Of a stretch of 14,488 bases of DNA, positions 7,179 to 14,488 are shown piece after piece. Both the position numbers and the translations under genes were made by a program. The first letter of the stretch is position 1, and each line of letters starts with the position of its first letter. The notes under the pieces were generated by a model, which was given only the letters and a program-made list of their open reading frames with translations, had not been told where the DNA came from and made no database searches. This stretch comes from Opitutia bacterium UBA4506 (GTDB taxonomy: Bacteria > Verrucomicrobiota > Verrucomicrobiia > Opitutales > Puniceicoccaceae): assembly GCA_002388665.1 (NCBI GenBank), contig DGMY01000017.1:1-14488 (forward strand), given 5' to 3'.

Positions 7179-9422
7179 CTAGGCGTTCTTCAGCTGAATG
7201 ATTACCTTGTAATCCTGGCCGGCTTCGCACGGAAGGAAATCAGTGGGATCCATCGTGATTCCATTCACCGTCATGCCTTCGGATTGCCCTTGGATGTATT
7301 CAAAGTGATAGGTCGCGCCGCGGAAATTGTACTTCAAGGCGCACTGGTTCCAAGAGGGGGGTAAACATGGTTTTACCTTGAGTCCCTCGATCTCCGGTTT
7401 GATCCCATACACGTAGTTGAGTAGTGCTTTGTAGAACCAGCCTGCGGTGCCAGTGCCCCAGCTTTGGCCGGGCGTGCCGTAGCGGTAGGTGTCTTTGATC
7501 GCTAGATAGCTGTTGCAAAACACGTAGGGCTCGCAATCGAGTTTGAAGTAGGTGTGGTCAAAGGGGAGGATCTTTTTGAGCCCTTCTTCGACTTGCTCCC
7601 TCTTGCCGAGGATGGCATCGGCCACCAATTTAAAGGTGCTGGAGTGCAGGTAGACGCCGCCATTCTCGCCGACACCGGGCTGCTTGGTGCTCATGTGCCC
7701 GACGGTGGGGTCAAATTTGCTGAAAGCATTCTCTACCGAGAGGATGCCGAGGTCGCAGTTGAGCCTTTCTTCCGCGTGTCGTAGGGCTTCTTCTGCGCGG
7801 GGGATGCCAGCCAGCACGGCCCAGGATTGTGAGTTGAGGAAGAGAGTCGCCTGCTCGTTGCTATGGCTGCCGATCACATTGCCATTGTCGTCGAAGGCTC
7901 TGACGTAGTAGTCACCGTCCCAAGCATGCTCAGCAATGTTTCTTCGCATGGTATCAATGCTATTTGCAAATGCTTCGGCGTCAGTCTCCTTGCCGAGTGC
8001 CTCCGCCAGCTTCTGAGCGTACCCTGCGGCGACACAATAGGCCATCGAGAGCCATATGCTGACGCCTTTGCCTTGCGATCCCGCGATCTCCAGACAGTCG
8101 TTCCAGTCACCCGAATGGAGGAGGGATAGGCCATACATTCCCCGATCCTGCCACATGTAATCCACGGATCGCATCACGTGTTCGTAGATCGAGGCACTGC
8201 TGCCATCGTTGAATTCCACGATTTCATCGAGTAAGGCAACCTGGCCCGACTCGGCCACGACGTCATAGACGGCTTGTGCTATCCAGGAATGGTTGTCCGA
8301 AAAGTCTTTAAGTAGGATCTCTCCATCAATCCAGGTGCGCGGTGCATTGCCGGCAGGGTATTGATAGGATAGTACCCGTTTTAATTGCTTTGTGGCTGCT
8401 TCGGCATCGATCGCGGCGTAGGCGGAAATGTCCTGGATCTGATCTCTAAATCCGTTGTGACGGACGCGGGCCCATTGGATGCCCAACGAGATTTGGCGCT
8501 TTAACCAGATGGAGGCAAAGGTGTTGAGGGTCGGATCGGGTGTCGCAAAATCGCCATTCGCTGTCTGGGCGATAATTTGGCTTTTTACTTTGCTGTACTC
8601 GCGTTCGACCGAGGTCTTCTCGGCCAGGAAGGTATCGCGAATCGAAGTGATTTCCTCGAGACGATTGGCATTGCCCGCAATGATCTGCACCGTGATGGAG
8701 TCCTGAGGATCCAGTGTGATGTCGCTTTGGAGGGCCGCGATCGATCGATCCTCTCTGCTCTCGCTGTTGCGGCATGCGCCGTCGAGAACCGCATCGGGAT
8801 TGTGACCCGATCCGGTGCCTATGAAACTATCATACCGCGTGTCGTAGCCGCTCGCTACTTGATCACTCATTAGGAAGTGATGCCTCCGCTCGGGCATGTT
8901 CTCAGGGGTGCTCAGTACGGCTGCGTTTAGAGCTTTGTCATAGGAAGCATCGACCGAGTAGTACGCTTGCGGAGTGGATTGCGATGCGATCTCCGGTTGA
9001 GTGTAGGAGAACAGGCGGAGGTTTTTTCTTTGGTCGCTTTGGTTCGATAGGGTGACCGTCCATATTTCGCAGGTTTGTTGCTCGGGCACAAAAATCCTAT
9101 ACGAGGAAGCGATCCCATTCTTTCTCTGCTGAATCAGAGAATACCCCATGCCGTGGGTGCAGCTGTATTCATCCGAAGGCGTGAGTCCATTGATGTTCCA
9201 GTAGTTCCCTGTATCCACATCACTGATAAAGCACATACGCTCCAGAACCGCTTGGCTGCGGTTGCCGAGTCGGTCCTGTGAAAAGGCCTGCCCTTGACCG
9301 GTTTGAGAGACGATCGAGATGTAGTTATCATTCCACAGATAATTGTACCACTGTCGTGGTGTACGTGTCGTGTTGATGATGAACTCGTAGCCATCCTCGC
9401 TGAATTGTCCGTAGGTAGTCAT
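7179..9422 (-). CDS. GH94 glycoside phosphorylase (cellobiose/laminaribiose-type)
   Basis: A 747-residue inverting phosphorylase that would split a beta-glucoside with inorganic phosphate, releasing alpha-glucose 1-phosphate in the cytoplasm. The N-terminal part (about 1-290) resembles the beta-sandwich domain of GH94 enzymes, with TPRQWYNY near 21-28 and HGMGYSLI at 90-97. The (alpha/alpha)6 barrel follows. It carries the GDWND motif at 438-442, whose final Asp (D442) is the expected general acid. A later GTGTAGW segment fits the phosphate-binding loop. There is no signal peptide. The length is somewhat below typical cellobiose phosphorylases (about 800 residues), and the substrate cannot be assigned; cellobiose, laminaribiose or another beta-glucoside are all possible. 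It lies 50 bp downstream of the small secreted-protein gene on the same strand and is convergent with GH1-AraC. It could therefore be read from the upstream pilin-like operon or from its own promoter. Confidence 0.88.
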   Translation of the reverse strand: MTTYGQFSEDGYEFIINTTRTPRQWYNYLWNDNYISIVSQTGQGQAFSQDRLGNRSQAVLERMCFISDVDTGNYWNINGLTPSDEYSCTHGMGYSLIQQRKNGIASSYRIFVPEQQTCEIWTVTLSNQSDQRKNLRLFSYTQPEIASQSTPQAYYSVDASYDKALNAAVLSTPENMPERRHHFLMSDQVASGYDTRYDSFIGTGSGHNPDAVLDGACRNSESREDRSIAALQSDITLDPQDSITVQIIAGNANRLEEITSIRDTFLAEKTSVEREYSKVKSQIIAQTANGDFATPDPTLNTFASIWLKRQISLGIQWARVRHNGFRDQIQDISAYAAIDAEAATKQLKRVLSYQYPAGNAPRTWIDGEILLKDFSDNHSWIAQAVYDVVAESGQVALLDEIVEFNDGSSASIYEHVMRSVDYMWQDRGMYGLSLLHSGDWNDCLEIAGSQGKGVSIWLSMAYCVAAGYAQKLAEALGKETDAEAFANSIDTMRRNIAEHAWDGDYYVRAFDDNGNVIGSHSNEQATLFLNSQSWAVLAGIPRAEEALRHAEERLNCDLGILSVENAFSKFDPTVGHMSTKQPGVGENGGVYLHSSTFKLVADAILGKREQVEEGLKKILPFDHTYFKLDCEPYVFCNSYLAIKDTYRYGTPGQSWGTGTAGWFYKALLNYVYGIKPEIEGLKVKPCLPPSWNQCALKYNFRGATYHFEYIQGQSEGMTVNGITMDPTDFLPCEAGQDYKVIIQLKNA

Positions 9423-9428
9423 GTAATC

Positions 9429-9437
9429 TCTATATCA
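9429..9437 (-). promoter_or_regulatory. Possible extended -10 just before the GH94 start codon
   Basis: On the reverse strand a TG-n-TATAGA element ends six bases before the GH94 ATG. If used, transcription would begin at or next to the start codon, giving a leaderless mRNA. No -35 is visible at the proper distance. The match may be chance, and read-through from the gene 50 bp upstream is an equally good explanation. Confidence 0.22.
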
Positions 9438-9472
9438 ATGGAGCCCCTGCGCTATTTGGGGTGTTGATTTTC

Positions 9473-10216
9473 TTATCGAATATGTTGAACACCGAATTCG
9501 TCGGTGTAGATGCGCTCCTTGATTCGTCGATCAACAATTCCCAGTGGGTTGGGGTCGCGTTCCGATGGAGGGATGTCGACTAGAAAGACCGTGGTGCGGC
9601 TGTTTGTGCCTACCGGTTGTGGGGCGGACCGGACGACCAACCAGCCCTCGTCCTGGTCGTTTGCGGCGACTTTCAACCAGGTTTTCCGTGTATCCGGGTA
9701 GGGAATACTAGTGGAATCTCTCGTATCGAGAACGGCATTTACTTTGGCCAGCTGCACGGCTAGCTGCCTTTTTGAGTAGTTGTAGATGCGATAGGTGTTC
9801 GCTGGAAACTCTTCCAGTGAATGATCGAGAACAACTGTGCTGAATCTCAGCTCTTGAGTGGGGGGATTGCGAATGAGGAGAATCAGGTACGGTCCGCTGC
9901 CTTGCGCAGGGAGCTTGGCTTTGGCCAATGGGGTTTTGATCGGAGGTTCTCCCGGTTCCGGATTGGGGGTTTCTTTGTAGAAGAGGATGTTCCCGTCTTT
10001 TGGCGCCGGCAATAGACGCGAGAACGTGGCCACACTGGCGGTGAGGACTACCTGTTCTTCGTCGGTATCAAAGAGCACCGTTTCAATGTCCGACATTGAT
10101 ACAACGCGGAACTGAGCCTCAGCGCCCGGTGAGGTCTGGGCGTTAACTTGCGATGGGATGAGTAGGCCAGAAAGAGCGAGGAAGAAATAACTTAGATGTC
10201 GGTGGATGAGAGCCAT
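9473..10216 (-). CDS. Small secreted protein of unknown function, coupled to cassette protein A
   Basis: A 247-residue protein that I do not recognise. Residues 1 to about 26 form a signal peptide (His/Arg start, hydrophobic stretch, cleavage probably after VNA at 24-26), so it should be periplasmic or outer-surface. The rest contains no transmembrane segment, no cysteine cluster and no known catalytic motif. Its alternating polar/hydrophobic strands and Pro-rich turns suggest a beta-rich fold. The start codon lies 25 bp inside the end of the pilin-like cassette protein A gene in another frame. Such an overlap usually means translational coupling and matched amounts, so it may be a partner of that protein. 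GH94 follows 50 bp downstream. No Shine-Dalgarno is seen. The coding call rests on length, signal peptide and overlap. Confidence 0.75.
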   Translation of the reverse strand: MALIHRHLSYFFLALSGLLIPSQVNAQTSPGAEAQFRVVSMSDIETVLFDTDEEQVVLTASVATFSRLLPAPKDGNILFYKETPNPEPGEPPIKTPLAKAKLPAQGSGPYLILLIRNPPTQELRFSTVVLDHSLEEFPANTYRIYNYSKRQLAVQLAKVNAVLDTRDSTSIPYPDTRKTWLKVAANDQDEGWLVVRSAPQPVGTNSRTTVFLVDIPPSERDPNPLGIVDRRIKERIYTDEFGVQHIR

Positions 10217-13200
10217 TGTAGTGAAATGATTTTAAATTTTCGGCCTAGGGTCTGATTTAAACTTCCGTCGGAAGGGGTGTCTTCGGGATCCTCCGAGTCG
10301 TCGATATACTCGGGCAGCCGTTGGACGACCGCCTCGCACCACGCTTGCGCATCGACGGTTTGAGTGACTGGGTTGACCGTCTCTCCGTAGGTGCGAATGG
10401 TAAACGTATCGGAGCGAGCGGTCAGCCCGGCGCCAATTTTTGCGAGAATGTCAGCTTGGGTAAGATACTTCGGGGCGAAGGAGGATTGATTGCCGTAAGG
10501 ACGTTCAGCTGTGTCCGTCTCGTTAAAGCGTCCTTCCAGTTGAGCCTGGCTGTAGTAGCCTTCCGTGTATTGTGTCGTTTGATTGATTTTACCGGTCGAT
10601 GTGATGAGGTCGTCATCAAGCCAGAAGCTATCATTGCCGTCATTGGCGGGGTAGACTCCGCTGGCCGATAAGTTGGTCTTGTCGATGGCGGCTTGCAGGG
10701 CGCCACGAAATGTTTCGTCTTGATCAGGGGTGTTTGGATTATCGACGAGACGGCGGTTGACGAAATCGGCGACCGAAACAAATGGGCCTCGATTGCGAAT
10801 CTCGGTCACGATATTGCGAGCGAGTTGGGCAATCTGGTTTTCGTCGAGTGTGCGAAATCCTGCCCATGCATCGGTGGGATTGGCGCCATCGTTAGGTCTG
10901 GTCAGGCGTGGAAAAGAGGGGTTTAGAATAGCACTGGAACCGGGGTGGCTATCTGGGTTTTCCGGATCGAAGTTCAATTGATTGCTGCCGCCTAGAACTG
11001 CGCGCCATGCTTGTTCGGAGGTAGAATTGATATTGAAGCCGCCAGCCATTGTGAGTGCGGCTGCGGATTGATCCGGATCTTGTAGATCGATACTGTCGTC
11101 GGTACGTACGTAGCGTGAATTCGGGAGTAGATCGGGTACGCTACCTGTGGCGGGTACGGTGGAGAGATAGTACTGATCCCATAGCATCCGGTTGAGCAGA
11201 TAGGAGATATCATAGTACCCTTTCATGTCTCCAGCCATAGTGCTGGGGAGTGTGGATGCGCTGTCCACACGCACGAGCTCCCATCCCAGGGGCTGAGCGG
11301 TCGAGAAGTCCGAGCCGCCTAAGCCATGCAGGCGGAAGTCCGCGAGGCTGTTGCCAATCGGATAGGCAGGATAGGACCCCACCAGGGATAGATTCGCGTG
11401 TTGGAGCTGTCCGATTGATTGCAGAGCCTGGCCCTCGTAGGGAAATTCAAAAAGCGCTACGTCGACCGGTGACCCACCGATCCAGTCATGTCCTTGCCCC
11501 GCCGAGGTCCGATTGCTGTTCGGCCCAGAGTCGTTGTTGAACTTCTGCCATTTTACTTTGCTACCCGGAGTGCCCGCGCTTGCGATGAATCGTACGTTGA
11601 AGTTCTTGTCACGACGGGTTCGACCCGATCGGTTGGCCCGGGGGTTCCCCTGAGCCAGCCAACGTGTGGTGAACATAAATTGGTTTTCATCGAGCTGTGC
11701 GTTGTTGCCGTGCCCGGAGAAGAGTGCCTGCATGAGGAATACGTAAGCAGGCTCCAGGTCGACGGTGTTGTATTCCAGCAACTCGGGTCCCTGGAATACG
11801 CTGGTCGCCACGTTCTTGTCCCAACCGATACTTTGGTCAGCGCTATACCAGTTTCGCGCTGGGTTTGATGGGTTTTCGTTCAGGCGGGTTTGCTCGGCGC
11901 TGCCGCCCACTTTCATTTTCTCGACGTCATCCGGGGCTCCTAGGTAGGTGTAAGCGACACCTCCGCCGTCATTCGAAAAACTGCCTCCGCGGTTCGAGCC
12001 AGATGTGTTTATGTAGGGGACCATTTGGTGGTCGAGAGTTTCATCACCAGGTTGAATCGTGATGATGTTGTCACTGTTATCGGTGAAGGGAATAGACACA
12101 TACGCCCCCGGTTCGGGTTCGATATTCTCAAGAATGTTCTTCTGAGTATAGAGATCACCGCTGGAGGTGTGTGGAAGGGAGAATATGAGGCTTTGGCCAG
12201 GTGGGATGTCCGGGCATTTGAGCCGAAAGCGGATGTATTCATAGTCCGCTTGCTTGCCGTTTGTTTCTCTCTGGAAGTCGAAACTGTCGATGGAGGTTGC
12301 CTTGCCGTCGAGTTCGATCTTTTGCAGGTCGACTGTCACTCGATACGTCGGGTAGATGCCAACTTCATAATTACTCCCGTCGGCTTCAGCGGCCGGAGCC
12401 TTTAGGGTAAAGTTGTATGGATTCCAGAGCACAACGAGCGGGTAGAGCGCCATGCGGTACTCGACTCCTGGAGCGGGGGAAGCAGCCGGAACAAAACGGA
12501 AGCCCATCGAGTAGTAGGTGAGGACCGGTGCGACTCCCAGGTCGTCCGTCGAGCCGGTTTTGTCGATCGCTGGTAGTCTTGCGGTAAGCGCCAATGGGTC
12601 GGGTCCCGAGGTCGGAATTTCGGTTTGTGCGTAGGAGCGAAGATGTTGCCAGGTAGGAATGTAGAATCCTGCGGTGAATGACTTCGAGTCACTGCCATCA
12701 TCTTCTGAGTGGGGCACCCAGATTCGGTTCGTGTTGGCTGTAGGATCTGAGCTTGAGGGAGTGTAGCTGGAATCCAGTAATACGCTCAAATCCCGCTTGA
12801 GGCCACCGGCGTAGGTGTCGGAGAGGACAGATTGGGAATGAGCGGTGATGTCGTGGAATCGGTATTTCAGCGCCGTAGACATTTGCTCGGGATCGCTTGA
12901 GTCGAGCGCGGTTTGCGCCGGAGTGATGATCGAAGTGACCGATGCATCGGGAGTATAGAGGGTGTCGATCAGATGTTCGTCAGGCGAACTCTTGGTCCAG
13001 TCGTCGTTGTCGGCTTCTGCCATGAGCTCGATGGCCTCGCGTGTAGAGTTGGAAAAGGCGTTGCGTTGCTGTTCGAGTCTTTCAGAGGCCGATAGCGAAC
13101 TGTCGCTCCCCGCGATCGGCAGGTTGACCCGTGCTTTCATCCCATCGTCACTCACCCACCAGGCATAGCGGCTCGTGGTACCGCCGCCGCTGGTCTCAAT

Positions 13201-13920
13201 GTCCACTGCGGGTGCCACGACGTAGTCGATCGGAATATCGGTGCCGTCGAGTGTGGAGGTCACGCTGTTTTCTCCGACGAGGAGGCGTGCAGGTATGGCC
13301 GTTCCCGAGCTGTTCGTAATGGTGAGTCTTGTATCGGTGGCGGGAGTGTCGGCCGTGAGTCCGCTGATGGTGCCGGATGGTGTCGTGGGTATGGTGGGTT
13401 GCCTGACAATTTGCCCCCGGTCGCCGACGTCACCACTGTTCCAGTTTGGATCGAAGGATGAGGTCTCGTTGCCGCTGACAAGCCAGTTGAGCAAGCGGCT
13501 GGGAGAACCGGTAGAACTGACATTGTTGAGATCCGCCAGATCGGGTGAGATCGCCTCGGCAGGCGCTTCGTAGTCTGCTCGAACGGTGCTGCCGTAGACC
13601 CCGATCCAATGAGAGTTGGGAGTGTCGGCACCCTGTGTGAGGTCGGCGCGTGCGGTTGTCCGTTGATCCGGGCCCGCGAATTTTTGCAGTTGTCCAATGG
13701 CGATATTCAGCCCGAGCAATGCACTCTGCTCCGCCTGCATCTGCTTCATGACTCTCGAACTTGACTTCGATTCGACTTTGATCAGCGAGGACATCGATAG
13801 CAGGAGAAGGAGAAGAAACGCCATCAATGAGAGCGCAATGATCAGTGCAAACCCGTCTCTGCTTCGCTGCGATTTACGATGAATGCCAAAAGGGGGCTGG
13901 GTAATATGCTTGGGGAACAT
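10192..13920 (-). CDS. vccA: Verru_Chthon cassette protein A, large pilin-like protein
   Basis: A protein of 1242 residues from the preferred ATG at 13918-13920. Basic residues are followed by G-F-A-L-I at 23-27 and a hydrophobic helix to about 43, the N-terminus of type IV pilin/pseudopilin-like proteins. Glu at mature position 5 is absent, as in PilX/GspK-type minor pilins. A long Ser/Thr/Asp-rich exported region follows. Near the C-terminus an RGPF-x-S-V-x-D-F segment (about 1044) and a T-F-T-I-R segment (about 1172) recall GspK-like pseudopilins. Size and N-terminus match the Verru_Chthon cassette protein A family (TIGR02600), normally found with pilin-like proteins B, C and D. None of those is in this window. 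The protein probably sits in the inner membrane or in a pilus-like assembly; its function is unknown. An upstream in-frame GTG at 14028 would add 36 residues before the helix and is less likely. The stop overlaps the next gene by 25 bp. Confidence 0.85.
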   Translation of the reverse strand: MFPKHITQPPFGIHRKSQRSRDGFALIIALSLMAFLLLLLLSMSSLIKVESKSSSRVMKQMQAEQSALLGLNIAIGQLQKFAGPDQRTTARADLTQGADTPNSHWIGVYGSTVRADYEAPAEAISPDLADLNNVSSTGSPSRLLNWLVSGNETSSFDPNWNSGDVGDRGQIVRQPTIPTTPSGTISGLTADTPATDTRLTITNSSGTAIPARLLVGENSVTSTLDGTDIPIDYVVAPAVDIETSGGGTTSRYAWWVSDDGMKARVNLPIAGSDSSLSASERLEQQRNAFSNSTREAIELMAEADNDDWTKSSPDEHLIDTLYTPDASVTSIITPAQTALDSSDPEQMSTALKYRFHDITAHSQSVLSDTYAGGLKRDLSVLLDSSYTPSSSDPTANTNRIWVPHSEDDGSDSKSFTAGFYIPTWQHLRSYAQTEIPTSGPDPLALTARLPAIDKTGSTDDLGVAPVLTYYSMGFRFVPAASPAPGVEYRMALYPLVVLWNPYNFTLKAPAAEADGSNYEVGIYPTYRVTVDLQKIELDGKATSIDSFDFQRETNGKQADYEYIRFRLKCPDIPPGQSLIFSLPHTSSGDLYTQKNILENIEPEPGAYVSIPFTDNSDNIITIQPGDETLDHQMVPYINTSGSNRGGSFSNDGGGVAYTYLGAPDDVEKMKVGGSAEQTRLNENPSNPARNWYSADQSIGWDKNVATSVFQGPELLEYNTVDLEPAYVFLMQALFSGHGNNAQLDENQFMFTTRWLAQGNPRANRSGRTRRDKNFNVRFIASAGTPGSKVKWQKFNNDSGPNSNRTSAGQGHDWIGGSPVDVALFEFPYEGQALQSIGQLQHANLSLVGSYPAYPIGNSLADFRLHGLGGSDFSTAQPLGWELVRVDSASTLPSTMAGDMKGYYDISYLLNRMLWDQYYLSTVPATGSVPDLLPNSRYVRTDDSIDLQDPDQSAAALTMAGGFNINSTSEQAWRAVLGGSNQLNFDPENPDSHPGSSAILNPSFPRLTRPNDGANPTDAWAGFRTLDENQIAQLARNIVTEIRNRGPFVSVADFVNRRLVDNPNTPDQDETFRGALQAAIDKTNLSASGVYPANDGNDSFWLDDDLITSTGKINQTTQYTEGYYSQAQLEGRFNETDTAERPYGNQSSFAPKYLTQADILAKIGAGLTARSDTFTIRTYGETVNPVTQTVDAQAWCEAVVQRLPEYIDDSEDPEDTPSDGSLNQTLGRKFKIISLQWLSSTDI

Positions 13921-13930
13921 TTTTGTGAAA

Positions 13931-13938
13931 GGGGGGGG
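13931..13938. repeat. Homopolymer of eight G just upstream of the vccA start
   Basis: Eight consecutive G on the given strand (C8 in the transcript sense) lie 10 bp before the ATG of the cassette protein A gene. Tracts of this length can slip during replication. From the ATG start this would only change leader spacing. From the alternative GTG start at 14028 it would shift the frame. No length variation can be seen from one sequence. Confidence 0.6.
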
Positions 13939-14106
13939 ACTACAGGCGGGACTTGAGTTACCAAGCGCGAATGTGATCAACTTGCAATGTGGCTGGTGGG
14001 TTTTATTCGTCGATTTCGTTCGGCGCACATCCAGCTAGTAGTGCGCGGAAATTCGGGTTAAAGGGTATTTTTCTCTGATGGAGGTCATGGCTGATATCGT
14101 AGATAT

Positions 14107-14115
14107 ATTATACCA
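14107..14115 (-). promoter_or_regulatory. Extended -10 promoter for the vccA operon
   Basis: On the reverse strand TG-n-TATAAT, with a perfect -10 hexamer at 14112-14107 preceded by TG, predicts transcription start near 14100 and a leader of about 180 nt to the ATG at 13920. No good -35 lies 17 bp upstream, which is typical of extended -10 or activator-dependent promoters. This is the strongest promoter-like match found on the reverse strand. Confidence 0.5.
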
Positions 14116-14141
14116 CTTTTATGCCGTCAGTGCTAGGCAAC

Positions 14142-14171
14142 TGCTGATTCAATGAGTGTCTATTGCTGATT
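14142..14171 (-). promoter_or_regulatory. Direct repeats upstream of the vccA promoter, candidate activator site
   Basis: TGCTGATT occurs at 14142-14149 and again at 14164-14171, exactly 22 bp apart, which is two helical turns. Relative to the predicted start near 14100 the centres fall at about -45 and -67, the usual place for an activator at a promoter lacking a -35. Eight-base repeats can arise by chance, so this is suggestive only. Confidence 0.35.
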
Positions 14172-14250
14172 TTTTGTGGCGAAATTGGGCCGTCCATCTC
14201 GTTCCAGTAGTCGGGAGCTTACTGTGCGCGGTTGATTTGAGTCCGCTCCT

Positions 14251-14488
14251 GTACCTTAGTGGTATTGCAAAGGAGAACGGACTTTCCAGTCCGTTTCCCA
14301 TCCTGCACAGCCGTCCGAGCATGAGGACGCAAACGGGTAAGAAAACCCGTTCTCCCGTACCCTAGGAGTGGTGTAGAGGAGAACGGACTTTCCAGTCCGT
14401 TTCACGTCCTGCACAGCCATCCGAGCATGGGAAAGAAACGGGTAGGAAAACCCGTTCTCCCGTACCCCTCGGAGTGATGTAAAGGAGA
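14251..14488. repeat. 106 bp tandem repeat made of nested inverted repeats, running off the window
   Basis: Two complete units (14272-14377 and 14378-14483) are about 90% identical. A third begins at 14484 and is cut by the window edge. The tail of an older, degraded unit is visible at 14251-14271 in exactly the same 106 bp register. Each unit has hairpin one (14276-14283 with 14288-14295; 14382-14389 with 14394-14401) and hairpin two (14332-14338 with 14345-14351; 14437-14443 with 14450-14456). A conserved spacer of about 35 bp separates them. The outer ends are also complementary: GGAGAACGG at 14272-14280 with CCGTTCTCC at 14347-14355. The element resembles REP/BIME-type repeats; no transposase is present. 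Confidence 0.85.

Larger units (their letters stand above)
14029..14250. other. Intergenic region upstream of vccA
   Basis: No gene is supported here. It holds the candidate promoter and direct repeats listed separately and leads into the tandem repeat array. A 69-codon forward frame starting at 14156 runs into the repeats and looks like chance. Confidence 0.6.

Noticed and set aside
9439..9463. Terminator between the small secreted protein gene and GH94
   Set aside because: Only a four-base CCCC/GGGG arm pair around a long loop can be formed, and no T-run follows, so it does not support a transcript end there.
13921..14028. GTG start of vccA, 36 codons upstream of the ATG
   Set aside because: It would place a long non-hydrophobic Pro-rich stretch before the pilin-like leader and translate through the G8 tract. 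The ATG at 13920 gives a normal short leader.
14156..14365. A forward 69-codon frame reaching into the tandem repeats
   Set aside because: It extends into a non-coding repeat unit, shows no family resemblance and lies opposite the predicted promoter region of vccA.
14272..14488. CRISPR array at the right edge
   Set aside because: The repeated unit is 106 bp, head to tail and about 90% identical throughout, without unique spacers; it is a tandem repeat with internal hairpins.

Overview
The window looks like chromosomal DNA of a Verrucomicrobiota bacterium, probably a marine or polysaccharide-degrading member of the Opitutales/Puniceicoccales side. The main reason is the long reverse-strand gene at 10192-13920. 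It reads as a Verru_Chthon cassette protein A, a pilin-like family described essentially only from this phylum. The moderate GC content and the set of carbohydrate-active enzymes fit, but no rRNA or other taxonomic marker is present, so this placement is an inference.

Layout. Left half: a beta-glucan degradation locus. A reverse-strand pair encodes a cytoplasmic GH1 beta-glucosidase (3271-4674) followed 12 bp later by a secreted GH16 endo-glucanase with four tandem beta-sandwich-like modules (301-3258). Divergent from it, across a 544 bp regulatory region, is a forward gene (5219-6985) that fuses a complete GH1 domain to a C-terminal AraC-type DNA-binding domain. Convergent with that gene is a reverse-strand GH94 glycoside phosphorylase (7179-9422). 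Right half: the large pilin-like cassette protein A (10192-13920) overlaps a small secreted protein of unknown function (9473-10216). That gene is followed only 50 bp later by the GH94 gene, so all three could be one transcript. The right edge carries a 106 bp tandem repeat built of nested inverted repeats and running off the window.

How the genes may work together. The exported GH16 enzyme would cut a beta-glucan outside the cytoplasm. The resulting oligosaccharides would be imported by a transporter not encoded here, then split inside by GH1 hydrolysis and by GH94 phosphorolysis to glucose and glucose 1-phosphate. The GH1-AraC protein is positioned to control the divergent GH1-GH16 pair.

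The most interesting item is the GH1-AraC protein. It looks like a duplicate of the neighbouring beta-glucosidase that was fused to a DNA-binding domain. It keeps both catalytic glutamates and the sugar-binding residues, but has Phe in place of the conserved active-site Tyr of the N-x-Y motif, which the neighbour retains. This suggests an enzyme turned into a one-component sensor of beta-glucosides. Second-tier items are the four-module GH16 protein, the solitary cassette protein A with its coupled partner, its promoter with an extended -10 and direct repeats two helical turns apart, and the 106 bp repeat array.
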